Positions 43,686 through 52,013 of a DNA stretch of 64,000 nucleotides are shown here, piece after piece. Origin of the DNA: Solidesulfovibrio alcoholivorans DSM 5433 (GTDB lineage Bacteria > Desulfobacterota > Desulfovibrionia > Desulfovibrionales > Desulfovibrionaceae); assembly GCF_000702665.1 (NCBI RefSeq), contig NZ_JNJA01000001.1, forward strand, positions 124,001 to 188,000. Direction: 5' to 3'. A program made the translations under genes and the position numbers. The notes beneath the pieces are model-generated. The model did not search any database. It was not told where the DNA came from and worked only from the letters and a program-made list of their open reading frames with translations. Position 1 is the stretch's first letter; the number at the start of each line of letters is the position of its first letter.

Positions 43686-45179
43686 ATGAAACGTGTATTG
43701 TGCATTCTCGCGGCAGTGCTCATGCTGGCAGCCGCCGTCCGCGCCCAGGCAGCCACCGAGGTGCGGATGACGGGCGATGCGCTCGTCTACGGCAACTTTT
43801 TCGCCAACCGCAATTTCACCGGCTGGAACAGCGCCAAGTGGATCAACGAGGCCGGCACAATCCTGCCCGCCGGCAGCCGGACCGAAGACCGCTTCGAAAT
43901 CTGGGAACGGTTCCGCCTGCGCAGCGACTTCGTGGCCAACGAGGCCGTGAAGTTCCGCCTGGGCATCCTGGTCGAGGACGTCTGGGGCCACGGCACCTTC
44001 ACCGCGGCCAACCCGACCACGGCCGTGGAAGTCTACCAGGCCTACCTGATGTTCAAGTGGCCGGGCTGCGACATCCAGATCTCCGCCGGCCTCCAGCCCG
44101 CATCCATCCCGCAGTCCTCGTTCTTCGCCGGCAGCATCGTCTTCGACGAAAACGTCTCGTCCCTGATCATCACCGCGCCGCTGATCCAGGACCACCTGAG
44201 CATGGTCCTGGCCTACGTGCGCACCATTTCGAGCGACCGCACCTTCGCGCCGACCACCGAGTCGGTCTACGCCAACGAGGAAGGCTACATGCTGGCGCTG
44301 CCCATCACGGTGGAAGGCTTCAAGGCCACCCCGTGGGCACTGTTCGGCGTGGGCGGCAAGGGTGGCCACTACCTGACCGAGGCCGGATGGGCCGAAGGCC
44401 TCATTTCCTCGGGCCTGTTCTCCATGGCGCCCGTGGGCTGGAAGAACAACTTCATCACCGCCCTGTGGGCCGGCTCCACCCTGGAAGTCACCGCGCTCGA
44501 CCCCTTCAAGTTCTACGCCGACGTCATCTGGGGCCAGCACGGCATGAACGAGTACAGGAAGAACGTGCGCAACGGCTGGTTCATCGACGCGGCCGCCGAA
44601 TACACCGGCATGACCATGATGACGCCGCAAGCCTTCGGCTTCTGGTCCACCGGTGAAGACAACTCCACCCGCAACGGTTCCGAACGCATGCCTAACTTCT
44701 TCCCCGGCTCCGGCCGCGGCGGCGAACACGACGGCGGCACCCAGAACTGGAACGCGGGCAACAGCTTCCTGTTCGACGGCGGCCAGGAACTGGTCAAGGG
44801 CTCCAACATGGGCATCTCGCCGCTTGGCGCCTACGGCTTCGGCGCGTCGCTCAACAACGTGAGCTTCATCGAACAACTGACCAGCCGCCTGACCTTCGCC
44901 TACGTCCACGGCACCAACTCGGCCAAGGCCATCCGCTACGCCAACTTCGTCCTGGGCAGCAACCCGATCTTCCAGATGGGACGCGACCTCACGGACAAGG
45001 AATGGGTCATCGGCCTCAACTTCGACTCCAAGTACATGCTCTACGAAAACCTGGCCCTGATCCTCGAAACCGGCTGGGCCCACCCGAGCGAGTTCCAGAG
45101 AAGCGTCTGGGGCCGCCGCCTCGCCAACAAGGCCGAGGACGCCTGGAAGGTCTCCTTCGGCCTCAAGTACACCTTCTAA
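43686..45179 (+). CDS. Desulfovibrio-type outer membrane homotrimeric porin
   Basis: 497 residues with GGAGGGA before the ATG. Signal peptide ~1-24 (RAQAA). The remainder alternates strand-like blocks rich in Phe, Trp, Tyr and Asn and ends in Phe (SFGLKYTF), the barrel sorting signature. Blocks such as FEIWERFRLRSDFVANEAVK and EVYQAYLMFKWPGCDIQIS are typical of the abundant porin of Desulfovibrio. Codon use is highly biased (high expression). A strong terminator follows. Confidence 0.9.
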   Translation: MKRVLCILAAVLMLAAAVRAQAATEVRMTGDALVYGNFFANRNFTGWNSAKWINEAGTILPAGSRTEDRFEIWERFRLRSDFVANEAVKFRLGILVEDVWGHGTFTAANPTTAVEVYQAYLMFKWPGCDIQISAGLQPASIPQSSFFAGSIVFDENVSSLIITAPLIQDHLSMVLAYVRTISSDRTFAPTTESVYANEEGYMLALPITVEGFKATPWALFGVGGKGGHYLTEAGWAEGLISSGLFSMAPVGWKNNFITALWAGSTLEVTALDPFKFYADVIWGQHGMNEYRKNVRNGWFIDAAAEYTGMTMMTPQAFGFWSTGEDNSTRNGSERMPNFFPGSGRGGEHDGGTQNWNAGNSFLFDGGQELVKGSNMGISPLGAYGFGASLNNVSFIEQLTSRLTFAYVHGTNSAKAIRYANFVLGSNPIFQMGRDLTDKEWVIGLNFDSKYMLYENLALILETGWAHPSEFQRSVWGRRLANKAEDAWKVSFGLKYTF

Positions 45180-45204
45180 CAGCAAGTCTGCCGCAACCGA
45201 CGCC

Positions 45205-45240
45205 AAGGCCGGCCCCCCGCACGGGGCCGGCCTTTTTTGT
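45205..45240 (+). terminator. Rho-independent terminator after the porin gene
   Basis: A 12-bp perfect stem (45205-45216 with 45223-45234), 6-base loop, then TTTTTTGTTT. It is 25 bases past the stop. Confidence 0.9.
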
Positions 45241-45293
45241 TTGCGTGAGGCGAGGGTGCGACCCGGTGGCGATTTCGGACGGTCACCGACTAT

Positions 45294-45333
45294 CCCGTGG
45301 GCAAGCCCGTCCGCGGACGGGCTTGCCCACGGG
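45294..45333. repeat. Perfect 40-bp palindrome without a loop
   Basis: The 20 bases at 45294-45313 (CCCGTGGGCAAGCCCGTCCG) are the exact reverse complement of 45314-45333. There is no T-run. It lies between the porin terminator and the 3' end of the phage-like orphan gene. Confidence 0.85.
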
Positions 45334-45417
45334 GGGCGTGCCGCCCGCCACGGCCGCGGTACGGCGGACTACGGCAAAAACCAGCGACTCCCGTCAAGCT
45401 CCTTATTGCCGGAAGAA

Positions 45418-45951
45418 TCAGGCCGTACCATAGATGCTGACGGTACTTCCGGCATAGATGGAGTTGTTGTGCGCATCTTTCTGGTCGTAAAAAAAACGGA
45501 TGCTCGTCAGTTGCGCGGCGCTGCCTTGCAGCAAATACGACCCGCCACTGAACACCTGGCAGCCCCAGGACCGATGCGCGATCGGCGCATACAGCAGAGC
45601 AGTGAACGGGACATTGGAAGCATTCTGCGGGTTGAATATGGTCATTGTACCGTACACTCCGCCATCCGTAGGTCCCTGGCGGCTATTGGGGTAGACGAGA
45701 AAGGACGTATCCATATCGCTTGTGGCGTTGCTCCCTCCCCTATCATTGGACCATGTCTCCGTATTATAGAGACTTTCTGTCAGCCACCCTTTTTCCTGAC
45801 CATATTGCGCGCGAAGATGTGCGTCATAAACACAAGGTGTCACGTTATCAAGGACGACCTCGTAATACCTATATGCAGAGGAAAAACAAGCGACCAATTC
45901 GATATACATGACATCGTTGCTTGTTGTCACCCTCTTAATCAAATCACCCAT
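45418..45951 (-). CDS. Phage-tail/lectin-like orphan protein of low GC
   Basis: 177 residues, with GAGGAGG ahead of the ATG at 45951. The pattern resembles virion or tail-fibre modules: an N-terminal block with SSAYRYYEVVLDNVTPCVYD and a C-terminal beta-rich block ending QLTSIRFFY ... AGSTVSIYGTA, a motif common in phage structural proteins. No signal peptide is seen. Composition is clearly AT-richer than the rest of the window and it has its own AT-rich promoter, both suggesting horizontal acquisition. No other phage gene is adjacent. Confidence 0.6.
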   Translation of the reverse strand: MGDLIKRVTTSNDVMYIELVACFSSAYRYYEVVLDNVTPCVYDAHLRAQYGQEKGWLTESLYNTETWSNDRGGSNATSDMDTSFLVYPNSRQGPTDGGVYGTMTIFNPQNASNVPFTALLYAPIAHRSWGCQVFSGGSYLLQGSAAQLTSIRFFYDQKDAHNNSIYAGSTVSIYGTA

Positions 45952-46309
45952 GGCTCACCTCCTCAAAGTTTCATTCGCTTAAGGAAGGAAGAACTGTTCA
46001 TGAACCGAGCCTCTGCCGCGAGAGAGCCGCCCGCCGCATGGACCTGCCGTAGCGGGGACGGCACACCTATTGGCAGATATTTATATATAATATTATATAC
46101 GTCAACAAATAACAATGCCGGGCACCCCGCCACCCCAAAAATCGAGGCACACGCTCCCGACATGCAGCGACTTGATGCTGTTTTTCTGGCGAACCCTACA
46201 GGGGGGTGAATTCCGTGCCTTTCCGGAACACGTTCTCCGCATAAAATGCTTGCCGCGAGCAAGGCTGTACCCTGCCCGACCGGAAGGCTTTCCCTGCCTG
46301 CCCCACGCT
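45952..46309. other. Intergenic region upstream of the phage-like gene, downstream of cls
   Basis: 358 bases, with an AT-rich island (46070-46110) that carries the promoter described separately. The rest shows no ORF with a ribosome site. A cluster of C and G runs (46120-46210) has no obvious terminator. Confidence 0.5.
46080..46108 (-). promoter_or_regulatory. Strong AT-rich promoter for the phage-like orphan
   Basis: On the minus strand TTGTTG, a 17-base spacer made of alternating A/T, then TATAAA. It is ~130 bases upstream of the start at 45951. It is the most AT-rich spot in the window. Confidence 0.55.
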
Positions 46310-47722
46310 TCAGAGGATCGGCGAGAGCAGCCGGCTGAGCATGACGCCGGTCTTGAACGCGAACGAGCGGTCCTCGTAGTCGTCGGCGCTGGCGCGCTGG
46401 CAGCGGGAGAAGTCCTCGAGCAGCATGGCCTCGACGGCCTTGACGAAGCCGGGGTCGGCCACGGCCATGCTGATCTCGAAGTTGAGCCGAAACGAGCGGT
46501 TGTCGCAGTTGGCCGTGCCGACCGAGGCCATGACGTCGTCGACGAGGATGATTTTCTGGTGCAGGAAGCCATCGCCGTAGCGGTAGAATTTGACGCCGAG
46601 GGTTTCGAGGTCCGGCAGGTAGGAGAACGAGGCGAGATAGACGAGCTTGTGGTCCGGCTTTTTGGGCAGCATGACGCGCACGTCCACGCCGCGCAGCACG
46701 GCCAGTTGCAGGGCCGAGACGATCTCGCGGTCGGGCACGAAATAGGGGCTGACGATCCACACCCGTTTCGTGGCCGCGCTGATCGCCTGGAAGAAGTAGA
46801 GGTCGCAGGATTCGATGTCGTCGGCCGGGCCTGTGGGCAGCACCAGCACGGGCATGTTTCCGGATGGCGCGGGCCGCAGTTCCCAGTCCAGGGACAGCAT
46901 GCGGCGCGTGGCCCAGTACCAGTCCTCGGCGAAGGTCAGCTGCACCAGCGTCGCGGCCGGCCCCTGGCAGCGCACGTGGGTGTCGCGCCAGTGTCCGAGT
47001 TTCGGGCTTTTGCCCATGTACTCGTCGCCGACGTTATGGCCGCCGACGAAGGCCGTGTGGCCGTCAACCACCACGATTTTGCGGTGGTTGCGGAAATTGA
47101 GCTGCAGGCGGTTGCGCCAGCCGAGGGTGGTGTTGAACGCCGAGACGTGCACCCCGGCCTGGCGCAATGCGTCGAGGTAGGCTTCGGACAGCTCGTGGCA
47201 GCCGATCTCGTCGTAGAGGAGATAGACGGCCACGCCCGCCCTGGCCTTGGCCGTCAGGCGGGCCTTGAGGGCGCGGCCGATGTCGTCGTCGCGGATGATG
47301 TAGAACTGGACCAGGACGGAGGATCGCGCCGCGTCCACGGCCGCGAAGATGGCGTCGAAAGTGGCCTTGCCGTCGATGAGCAGCGCCACCGCGTTGCCGG
47401 TGGTAAACGGCAGTTCGCCCAGGCGTTCGAGGACCGGGAACAGCCCGGGCACGCCCGGGGCCTGCGGATCGGGAAAGGCGCGCAAATGGTCGAGTTCCGG
47501 GGCCAGGGCGTCAACGACTTTGTCGCCGGCGCGCCTGGAGGCCACGTAGCCCTGGAAGCGGTTGCGGCCGAGCACCCAATAGAGCGGCACCGCCACGTAG
47601 GGAAAGGTGATCATGGCCATGACCCAGGCCATGGCACCCTGGGGGGAGCGTGCGGTGAAAAGGGCTCGGGTCGCGGACGCGACACCGATGGCGTGACAGC
47701 AGGCGAGTATGATGACGAGCAT
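46310..47722 (-). CDS. cls: Cardiolipin synthase
   Basis: 470 residues from the ATG at 47722 (GGGAGGGG, 3-8 bases before). Two N-terminal transmembrane segments (MLVIILACCHAIGVASATRA and AMAWVMAMITFPYVAVPLYW). Two phospholipase D HKD motifs: HRKIVVVDGHTAFVGGHN and HQKIILVDDVMASVGTAN. Length and layout match bacterial ClsA. It condenses phosphatidylglycerol molecules into cardiolipin at the inner membrane. Divergent from the PRC-barrel gene. Confidence 0.94.
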   Translation of the reverse strand: MLVIILACCHAIGVASATRALFTARSPQGAMAWVMAMITFPYVAVPLYWVLGRNRFQGYVASRRAGDKVVDALAPELDHLRAFPDPQAPGVPGLFPVLERLGELPFTTGNAVALLIDGKATFDAIFAAVDAARSSVLVQFYIIRDDDIGRALKARLTAKARAGVAVYLLYDEIGCHELSEAYLDALRQAGVHVSAFNTTLGWRNRLQLNFRNHRKIVVVDGHTAFVGGHNVGDEYMGKSPKLGHWRDTHVRCQGPAATLVQLTFAEDWYWATRRMLSLDWELRPAPSGNMPVLVLPTGPADDIESCDLYFFQAISAATKRVWIVSPYFVPDREIVSALQLAVLRGVDVRVMLPKKPDHKLVYLASFSYLPDLETLGVKFYRYGDGFLHQKIILVDDVMASVGTANCDNRSFRLNFEISMAVADPGFVKAVEAMLLEDFSRCQRASADDYEDRSFAFKTGVMLSRLLSPIL

Positions 47723-47775
47723 GGCCCCTCCCTGTGGACAAGCGGCGGCGCTTGCGCAACCGGCTGCATACCGAC

Positions 47776-47803
47776 TTGACCATATGCGTCTTTTGCTTAT
47801 ACC
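47776..47803 (+). promoter_or_regulatory. Candidate sigma-70 promoter for the PRC-barrel gene
   Basis: TTGACC and TATACC with a 16-base spacer, 68 bases before the ATG at 47872. Both elements are good matches. Confidence 0.5.
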
Positions 47804-47871
47804 GATGCAGGCAATACGGCAAGAATCCTTGCACAAAACCGCAACACAACGTTTGCCCGGAGAGCCCCGAC

Positions 47872-48477
47872 ATGCCAGACGCCGCCCTCGACCTGACTCT
47901 TTCCGCCCCGGTCCATGCCACGGACGCCGCCATCGGCCGCGTGGAGAACGTCATCATCGACCCGCACCAGGGCAAGGCCACGCATCTGGTCGTGCGCGAG
48001 GACGCCCTGCCCAACACCCTGCGCCTGGTACCGGAAAAATACATCGCCTCCGCCGGCCCCGACGGCGTGCGCCTCAATATCACGCAAAAGCGCGCCGCGG
48101 CCTGCAAGCCGTACATCCAGGAAGACTATTATTCCCCGACATTTTTCCTGTCCCTGGCCAAGGCCGAGGACGTGAAGCTCCCCATGGCCCCGTCGTCTTG
48201 GACCGTGGAACATCCGACCACGCCCGCGGGCTCGGTGGCCCTGGCCGGGCACGAACCCGTGCGCGCCACGGACGGCAAGGTCGGCCGCGTGGACGGCGTG
48301 CTCACCGAGCGCCACACAGGACGCGTGACGCACCTGTTGTTGCGCACGGGCCATCTGTGGGGCACGCGCGAGGTGCAGGTGCCGGCCGGGCTCGTGTCCG
48401 GCTACGAGGACGGCGACGTGCTGCTGTCCGCGACCAAGGCCGAGATCGGCGCGCTGCCCGACGTCCACGCCGGGTAG
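47872..48477 (+). CDS. PRC-barrel-like protein, two repeats
   Basis: 201 residues, with GGAGAG before the ATG. Two similar ~70-residue halves: APVHATDAAIGRVENVIIDP ... KATHLVVRED and EPVRATDGKVGRVDGVLTER ... RVTHLLLRTGHLWG, each with the strand pattern of PRC-barrel domains. No signal peptide; cytoplasmic. PRC-barrel proteins help in RNA processing or photosynthetic assembly, or act as stress proteins, so no precise role can be given. Confidence 0.72.
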   Translation: MPDAALDLTLSAPVHATDAAIGRVENVIIDPHQGKATHLVVREDALPNTLRLVPEKYIASAGPDGVRLNITQKRAAACKPYIQEDYYSPTFFLSLAKAEDVKLPMAPSSWTVEHPTTPAGSVALAGHEPVRATDGKVGRVDGVLTERHTGRVTHLLLRTGHLWGTREVQVPAGLVSGYEDGDVLLSATKAEIGALPDVHAG

Positions 48478-48490
48478 TCGGCGTAGAAGA

Positions 48491-48545
48491 CGCCTCCGGC
48501 GGCCAGGAGGGGATGCCCCCCTCCTGGACCTCCTCGACGGGGCGC
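48491..48545 (+). repeat. Partial copy of the intergenic repeat (hairpin block)
   Basis: CGCCTCCGGCGGCCAGGAGG then a 10-bp hairpin CCAGGAGGGG / CCCCTCCTGG at 48503-48527, and ACCTCCTCGACGGGG. Matches the first block of the copies at 22415 and 37409. It lies just past the PRC-barrel stop. Confidence 0.65.
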
Positions 48546-48662
48546 TTGCAGGCTTGCGACCCCGCAGCCGAGCGTGTCCTTGCGACGCCTCTTCGAAGAG
48601 AAATCCCCTTCTCCAAGCCGACGCCACGGCGTTGCATGGGAACGGTTGCGCGGAAAAAAGAT

Positions 48663-48702
48663 AAAAACGGACACCCGGAGGAATTCCTGGTGTCCGTTTT
48701 TT
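48663..48702. terminator. Bidirectional terminator between the PRC-barrel and GAF genes
   Basis: A 13-bp stem (48663-48675 with 48689-48701), extended inside by the palindrome AGGAATTCCT, with A-run on the left and T-run on the right, so it can terminate in both directions. The GAF gene stop is 15 bases to its right. Confidence 0.85.
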
Positions 48703-48716
48703 ACGGGGTACGGGGG

Positions 48717-49997
48717 CTAGTGGCCGGTGTGGCCGTTTTCGGCCTCGGGCTCGAGATCGAGCACTTCCTCGCCGCCGACGTAGGGCATGAGGATGGGGTT
48801 TTCCACGGCCTTGAGCAGGTTGACGATGGCCCCGCGCAGGCGGTTGATGTTCTCCACGATCAGGTTGACGTACTGCATCTTCTTCTCGACCTCCATGCGC
48901 TCCACGGTCAGGCCGAAGAGATGCCGCATGGCCGCCGGGGCCAGGGGCGGCCAGGGGCCGGGAACGAGCTGCATGGCCTCGCCGATGAACGCCGTGGCGA
49001 TGTCGTCCTCGTTGTCGAGAAAGTCCTCGCAGTCCTCCAGGATGAGTTCCGCGCCGTTTTTCATGATCGCCAGCACGTTGTTGCCGACGTGGGCCATGCC
49101 GCCCGCGGCCTTGGCCAACGCGTCGCGCCCGAGCTCCAGCCTCCGGCCCACGGTGAGGGAGACGATGCGGGCGCAGTCCGCGGAAAAATCCGTTTCGTAG
49201 CGGTCGAAGAACCGGGGCTTTTTCGAGTAGAGCATGATGAGCCCGAACGCCTTGCCCGCGGGGGCGCGCAGGAAAAACGACAACCGGCAACGAAAGCCTT
49301 CCAGGTAGGGCACGCAGTCGATGGACTCGCCGCCGCGCTCGGGGCCTTGCAGATTGTTGGAGACCACGAACAGCGCCCGGGGGTCGTTGACGGACCGCAT
49401 GACCGGGTGGTGCGGCAAGGTCTCTTCCATGAAGCGCACGAAAATGGGCGTGGCCCGGCCGGTGTGGGTGTTGGCCGCGATATTGACCCAGTTGCCGGAT
49501 TCGTCGCGCAAACGGCAGACGTAAAGGTCGGCCTTGAGCTCCTTGAGCAGGATCTCGGCGCTTTGTTCGAGGATTTCGTCGGCGGTCTGGAAGTCCTGTC
49601 CGGCATTGATGAGCTCGTAGAGGATCTCGAGCATGAGCGCGGCCTTGTCGTGAGCCTTTTTGAGCTTGCCGTAACGGTATTCGAGGTTGGCGAAGCCCGG
49701 GTTGGCCCGCATCAGCTCCTCGAGCTTGAGGGTCTTGACCGCGTCGATCTCGCGGCGCACCCCGGTCAGGGTCGTCAACAGGCTTTCCCAGTCCCGCACC
49801 GGGCTCTCCGGACGTTCCAGCACCGGCACCTCCTCCAGCACGTCGAGGGAGGTCTTGATGGAGCGCATGAGGTCGACGATGGCCGCACGCACGGCCGCCG
49901 GCGCGGAGCCGATGATGTTGAGCAGGCGTTCGCGGGAATCGAAACCCGTAAGCAAAAGCGGGGTGGCCAGGGGACAGGAATCGGCTTTGAGCGGCAT
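48717..49997 (-). CDS. GAF-domain protein with degenerate histidine-kinase helix
   Basis: 426 residues. An N-terminal helical part (~1-110) is followed by a GAF-like domain (~115-290: LMLEILYELINAGQDFQTAD, ADLYVCRLRDESGNWVNIAA, FFLRAPAGKAFGLIMLYSKK). Near residue 300 a phospho-acceptor-like helix GGMAHVGNNVLAIMKNGAEL resembles a DHp H-box, but no ATPase (N, G1, G2) domain follows. The role may be a sensor scaffold or phosphotransfer partner; that is inference. It lies 79 bases downstream of thiF on the same strand. Confidence 0.7.
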   Translation of the reverse strand: MPLKADSCPLATPLLLTGFDSRERLLNIIGSAPAAVRAAIVDLMRSIKTSLDVLEEVPVLERPESPVRDWESLLTTLTGVRREIDAVKTLKLEELMRANPGFANLEYRYGKLKKAHDKAALMLEILYELINAGQDFQTADEILEQSAEILLKELKADLYVCRLRDESGNWVNIAANTHTGRATPIFVRFMEETLPHHPVMRSVNDPRALFVVSNNLQGPERGGESIDCVPYLEGFRCRLSFFLRAPAGKAFGLIMLYSKKPRFFDRYETDFSADCARIVSLTVGRRLELGRDALAKAAGGMAHVGNNVLAIMKNGAELILEDCEDFLDNEDDIATAFIGEAMQLVPGPWPPLAPAAMRHLFGLTVERMEVEKKMQYVNLIVENINRLRGAIVNLLKAVENPILMPYVGGEEVLDLEPEAENGHTGH

Positions 49998-50076
49998 GTC
50001 TGGTCCTTGCGCGTGAAAGGGCGGTCGTCGCCCCCTGTCCGCTCTGTAACGCTTCCGACGATTTCTGTCGATGGGC

Positions 50077-50931
50077 TCAGAACGTCACGGTGTCGAAGCG
50101 CATGGTCTCGAGATCGGCCACGAGCGCCTTGCCGGAAAGGGCCGGGGCGCGGCCGGCGAGCAGGCGCACGACCTCGGCCCCCATGAGCGCGGCCGCGGCC
50201 ATGACCGCCGGGGAGGGACAGCCGAGCACGTCCTCGGCCGCCGTGCCCCCGCCGCCGGCGAGAAGCTCCACGGGCGAGGCCGCGCCGGGCGGCACCGTGG
50301 CCACGATGACGGTGTAGCCGGCCACGGCCCCGGTGACGAGGGGGATGCCCCGCGCGCGCGCCGCCGCGGCCAGGGCCGGCCGGTCGACCAGCCCGCCCAG
50401 GGCGTCCACGGCCACGTCCGCGCCGTCGAGCAGTGCGGCCATGCCGGCCGCGTCGAGAAAGCGCGGCCAGGCGGTAAATTCCACGGACGGATTGACGGCC
50501 GCCGCCCGCGCCGCGGCAACGATGGCCTTTTGCCTGCCAAGGGCCGCGCCGTCGGACAACAACTGGCGGTTGCAGTTGGTTTCCTCGAACACGTCGCCGT
50601 CGGCCGCGCGCACCACGCCCACGCCCGCGCGCACGAGGTTTTCAAGCAGCCCCCCGCCAAGGCCCCCCAGGCCGACCATGGCCGCGCGCGAGGCGAGCAG
50701 CCGGGCCTGCTCGGCCAGGGAAAAGGCGTGGAGGTTGCGGGCGTAACGCAGGGGGCACACGCCAAGCTCCAGGGCCGCGATTTCCACCTGCCGCAGGGGC
50801 AGGGCCAGCTCCCGGCCAAGGGCGGCCACGGCCTCGCCGGTCAGGAACCGTCCGGGCCGGCCGTCGGGAAAGGGCGCGTCGTGGGCCGCCGCCGCGATGG
50901 CGCGGCTCGCGGCTTCGCCTGTTTCGAACAT
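50077..50931 (-). CDS. ThiF/MoeB/HesA-family adenylyltransferase
   Basis: 284 residues from the ATG at 50931 (GGTGGG upstream; a GTG at 50943 overlaps the previous stop). The ATP-binding glycine motif MVGLGGLGGGLLENLVRAG and the ThiF-type signature DGDVFEETNCNRQLL are intact. The zinc-binding CxxC pairs of MoeB are missing, and the N-terminal ~70 residues are unique. It is expected to adenylate the C-terminus of the ThiS/MoaD-like protein encoded immediately upstream. Whether this serves thiamine, molybdopterin, tungstopterin or cysteine synthesis is open. Confidence 0.85.
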   Translation of the reverse strand: MFETGEAASRAIAAAAHDAPFPDGRPGRFLTGEAVAALGRELALPLRQVEIAALELGVCPLRYARNLHAFSLAEQARLLASRAAMVGLGGLGGGLLENLVRAGVGVVRAADGDVFEETNCNRQLLSDGAALGRQKAIVAAARAAAVNPSVEFTAWPRFLDAAGMAALLDGADVAVDALGGLVDRPALAAAARARGIPLVTGAVAGYTVIVATVPPGAASPVELLAGGGGTAAEDVLGCPSPAVMAAAALMGAEVVRLLAGRAPALSGKALVADLETMRFDTVTF

Positions 50932-50935
50932 GGGA

Positions 50936-51166
50936 TCACCCACCGCTTATGGGCGCGATGTAAAGAACGGCATCCCCCGGGGCCAGCCGCGTGTCCGGCT
51001 GCACCGCATGGCCGTTGACCAGCACCGTGCCGAGCGCCGCCGGATCGACGCCGCACCGGGCCGTCACCGTGGCCACGGTGTCGCCCGGGGCAAGGGGCAG
51101 CCGGCCGTCCGGAGGCGGCGCGCCGGCCAGCCCCCCGAGCAGGCGCACGGTCACGGCGTCGGTCAC
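50936..51166 (-). CDS. ThiS/MoaD-like sulfur carrier
   Basis: 76 residues, GTG start at 51166 overlapping the previous stop (GTGA). Beta-grasp pattern: VTVRLLGGLAG, APGDTVATVTARCGVDPA, TVLVNGHAVQPDTRLAPGDA, VLYIAPISGG. It ends in the expected Gly-Gly, which is adenylated and thiocarboxylated. The partner ThiF-like enzyme follows after 4 bases. The type of cofactor made is not decided by sequence. Confidence 0.85.
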   Translation of the reverse strand: MTDAVTVRLLGGLAGAPPPDGRLPLAPGDTVATVTARCGVDPAALGTVLVNGHAVQPDTRLAPGDAVLYIAPISGG

Positions 51167-51462
51167 GCCTCGCCTTCGGGCGCCTCGATCCAGGCGGCCA
51201 GGCCGTCGATGATCTTTTTCGCCTGATCCCGGCTGGAAATGGCGAATTTCGACTGCACCCGGTACGTGTCGCCGGATTTCTTGTAGCGCCGGATGGCATA
51301 GCGGTCCGGGCCGTAGGCGTCCTTTTTCGGGTCCCACTGCACGAAGCGGAACAGGATCGTGGTCCAGGCCCCGCGCGAGAGAATCACCTTGTCCAGTTCC
51401 TTGGTCAAAAGCACGCCGTCTTCTTCGTAGTTGACGGTCAGGTCGTCGATGGTTTCGGCCAC
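51163..51462 (-). CDS. Unrecognised 99-residue protein in the ThiS/ThiF operon
   Basis: 99 residues. Balanced composition with Trp, Tyr and Lys (SRGAWTTILFRFVQWDPKKD, YAIRRYKKSGDTYRVQSKFA). No signal, no Cys, no domain that I recognise. It shares its stop with the thiS start codon (overlap of 4 bases), so the genes are translationally coupled. This position suggests a role in the sulfur-carrier pathway or its target. Confidence 0.7.
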   Translation of the reverse strand: MAETIDDLTVNYEEDGVLLTKELDKVILSRGAWTTILFRFVQWDPKKDAYGPDRYAIRRYKKSGDTYRVQSKFAISSRDQAKKIIDGLAAWIEAPEGEA

Positions 51463-51488
51463 GATGCGTTCCTTATCGGGTAGCGGCG

Positions 51489-52013
51489 TTAGTCGGACTG
51501 TCCCTGCCGCTGGGAATCGCGCTCGCGGCGGCGCTCGTGAAGCCGGGCCTCACGGCGGGCGGCAGCCTCGCGGTTGCGGCGGCGGTCGTCCTCGGTTTCA
51601 AGGATCAGCGGCGGCACGGCATGGGGGCGGCGGTCGGCGTCCAGGGCGACGTAGGTCAGGTAGGCCGAACCGGCATGGCGCGTCTCGCCGGTGATGGGGT
51701 TTTCACATTCCACGCGCACCCCCACCTCCATGGATGTGGAGCCCACGAGGTTGACCGAGGCCATGAAGGTCACCACCTCGCCGATGTAGGCGGGCTTCAA
51801 AAAATCCATGCGGTCGATGGAGGCGGTGACCACGGCCGAGCGGGCATGGCGAATGGCGGCGATGCCGCCGGCGGTGTCGATGTACTTGAGGATGACCCCG
51901 CCGTGGACATTGCCGGCCGGGTTGGCGTCCGGGGGCAGCATGCGCTGGGGCATGACCACGCGGCTGGCGGATACGGTCTTGGGCTCCAGGTTGCGTTTTT
52001 CCGGCGGCGTCAT
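51489..52013 (-). CDS. Hotdog-fold acyl-CoA thioesterase
   Basis: 174 residues from the ATG at 52013, overlapping the stop of the lipoprotein gene (ATGA). Hotdog motif: PPDANPAGNVHGGVILKYID (with the Asn-x-x-Gly-x-x-His-Gly and Asp catalytic residues), SAVVTASIDRMDFLKPAYIG, MEVGVRVECENPITGE. The C-terminal ~40 residues are Arg/Glu-rich and charged, an uncommon tail. Substrate unknown; the family is usually YciA/BFIT-like. Confidence 0.88.
   Translation of the reverse strand: MTPPEKRNLEPKTVSASRVVMPQRMLPPDANPAGNVHGGVILKYIDTAGGIAAIRHARSAVVTASIDRMDFLKPAYIGEVVTFMASVNLVGSTSMEVGVRVECENPITGETRHAGSAYLTYVALDADRRPHAVPPLILETEDDRRRNREAAARREARLHERRRERDSQRQGQSD

Noticed and set aside
47709..50186. 825-residue plus-strand open frame
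   Set aside because: Spans the PRC-barrel gene and is antisense to the GAF gene; no coherent protein.
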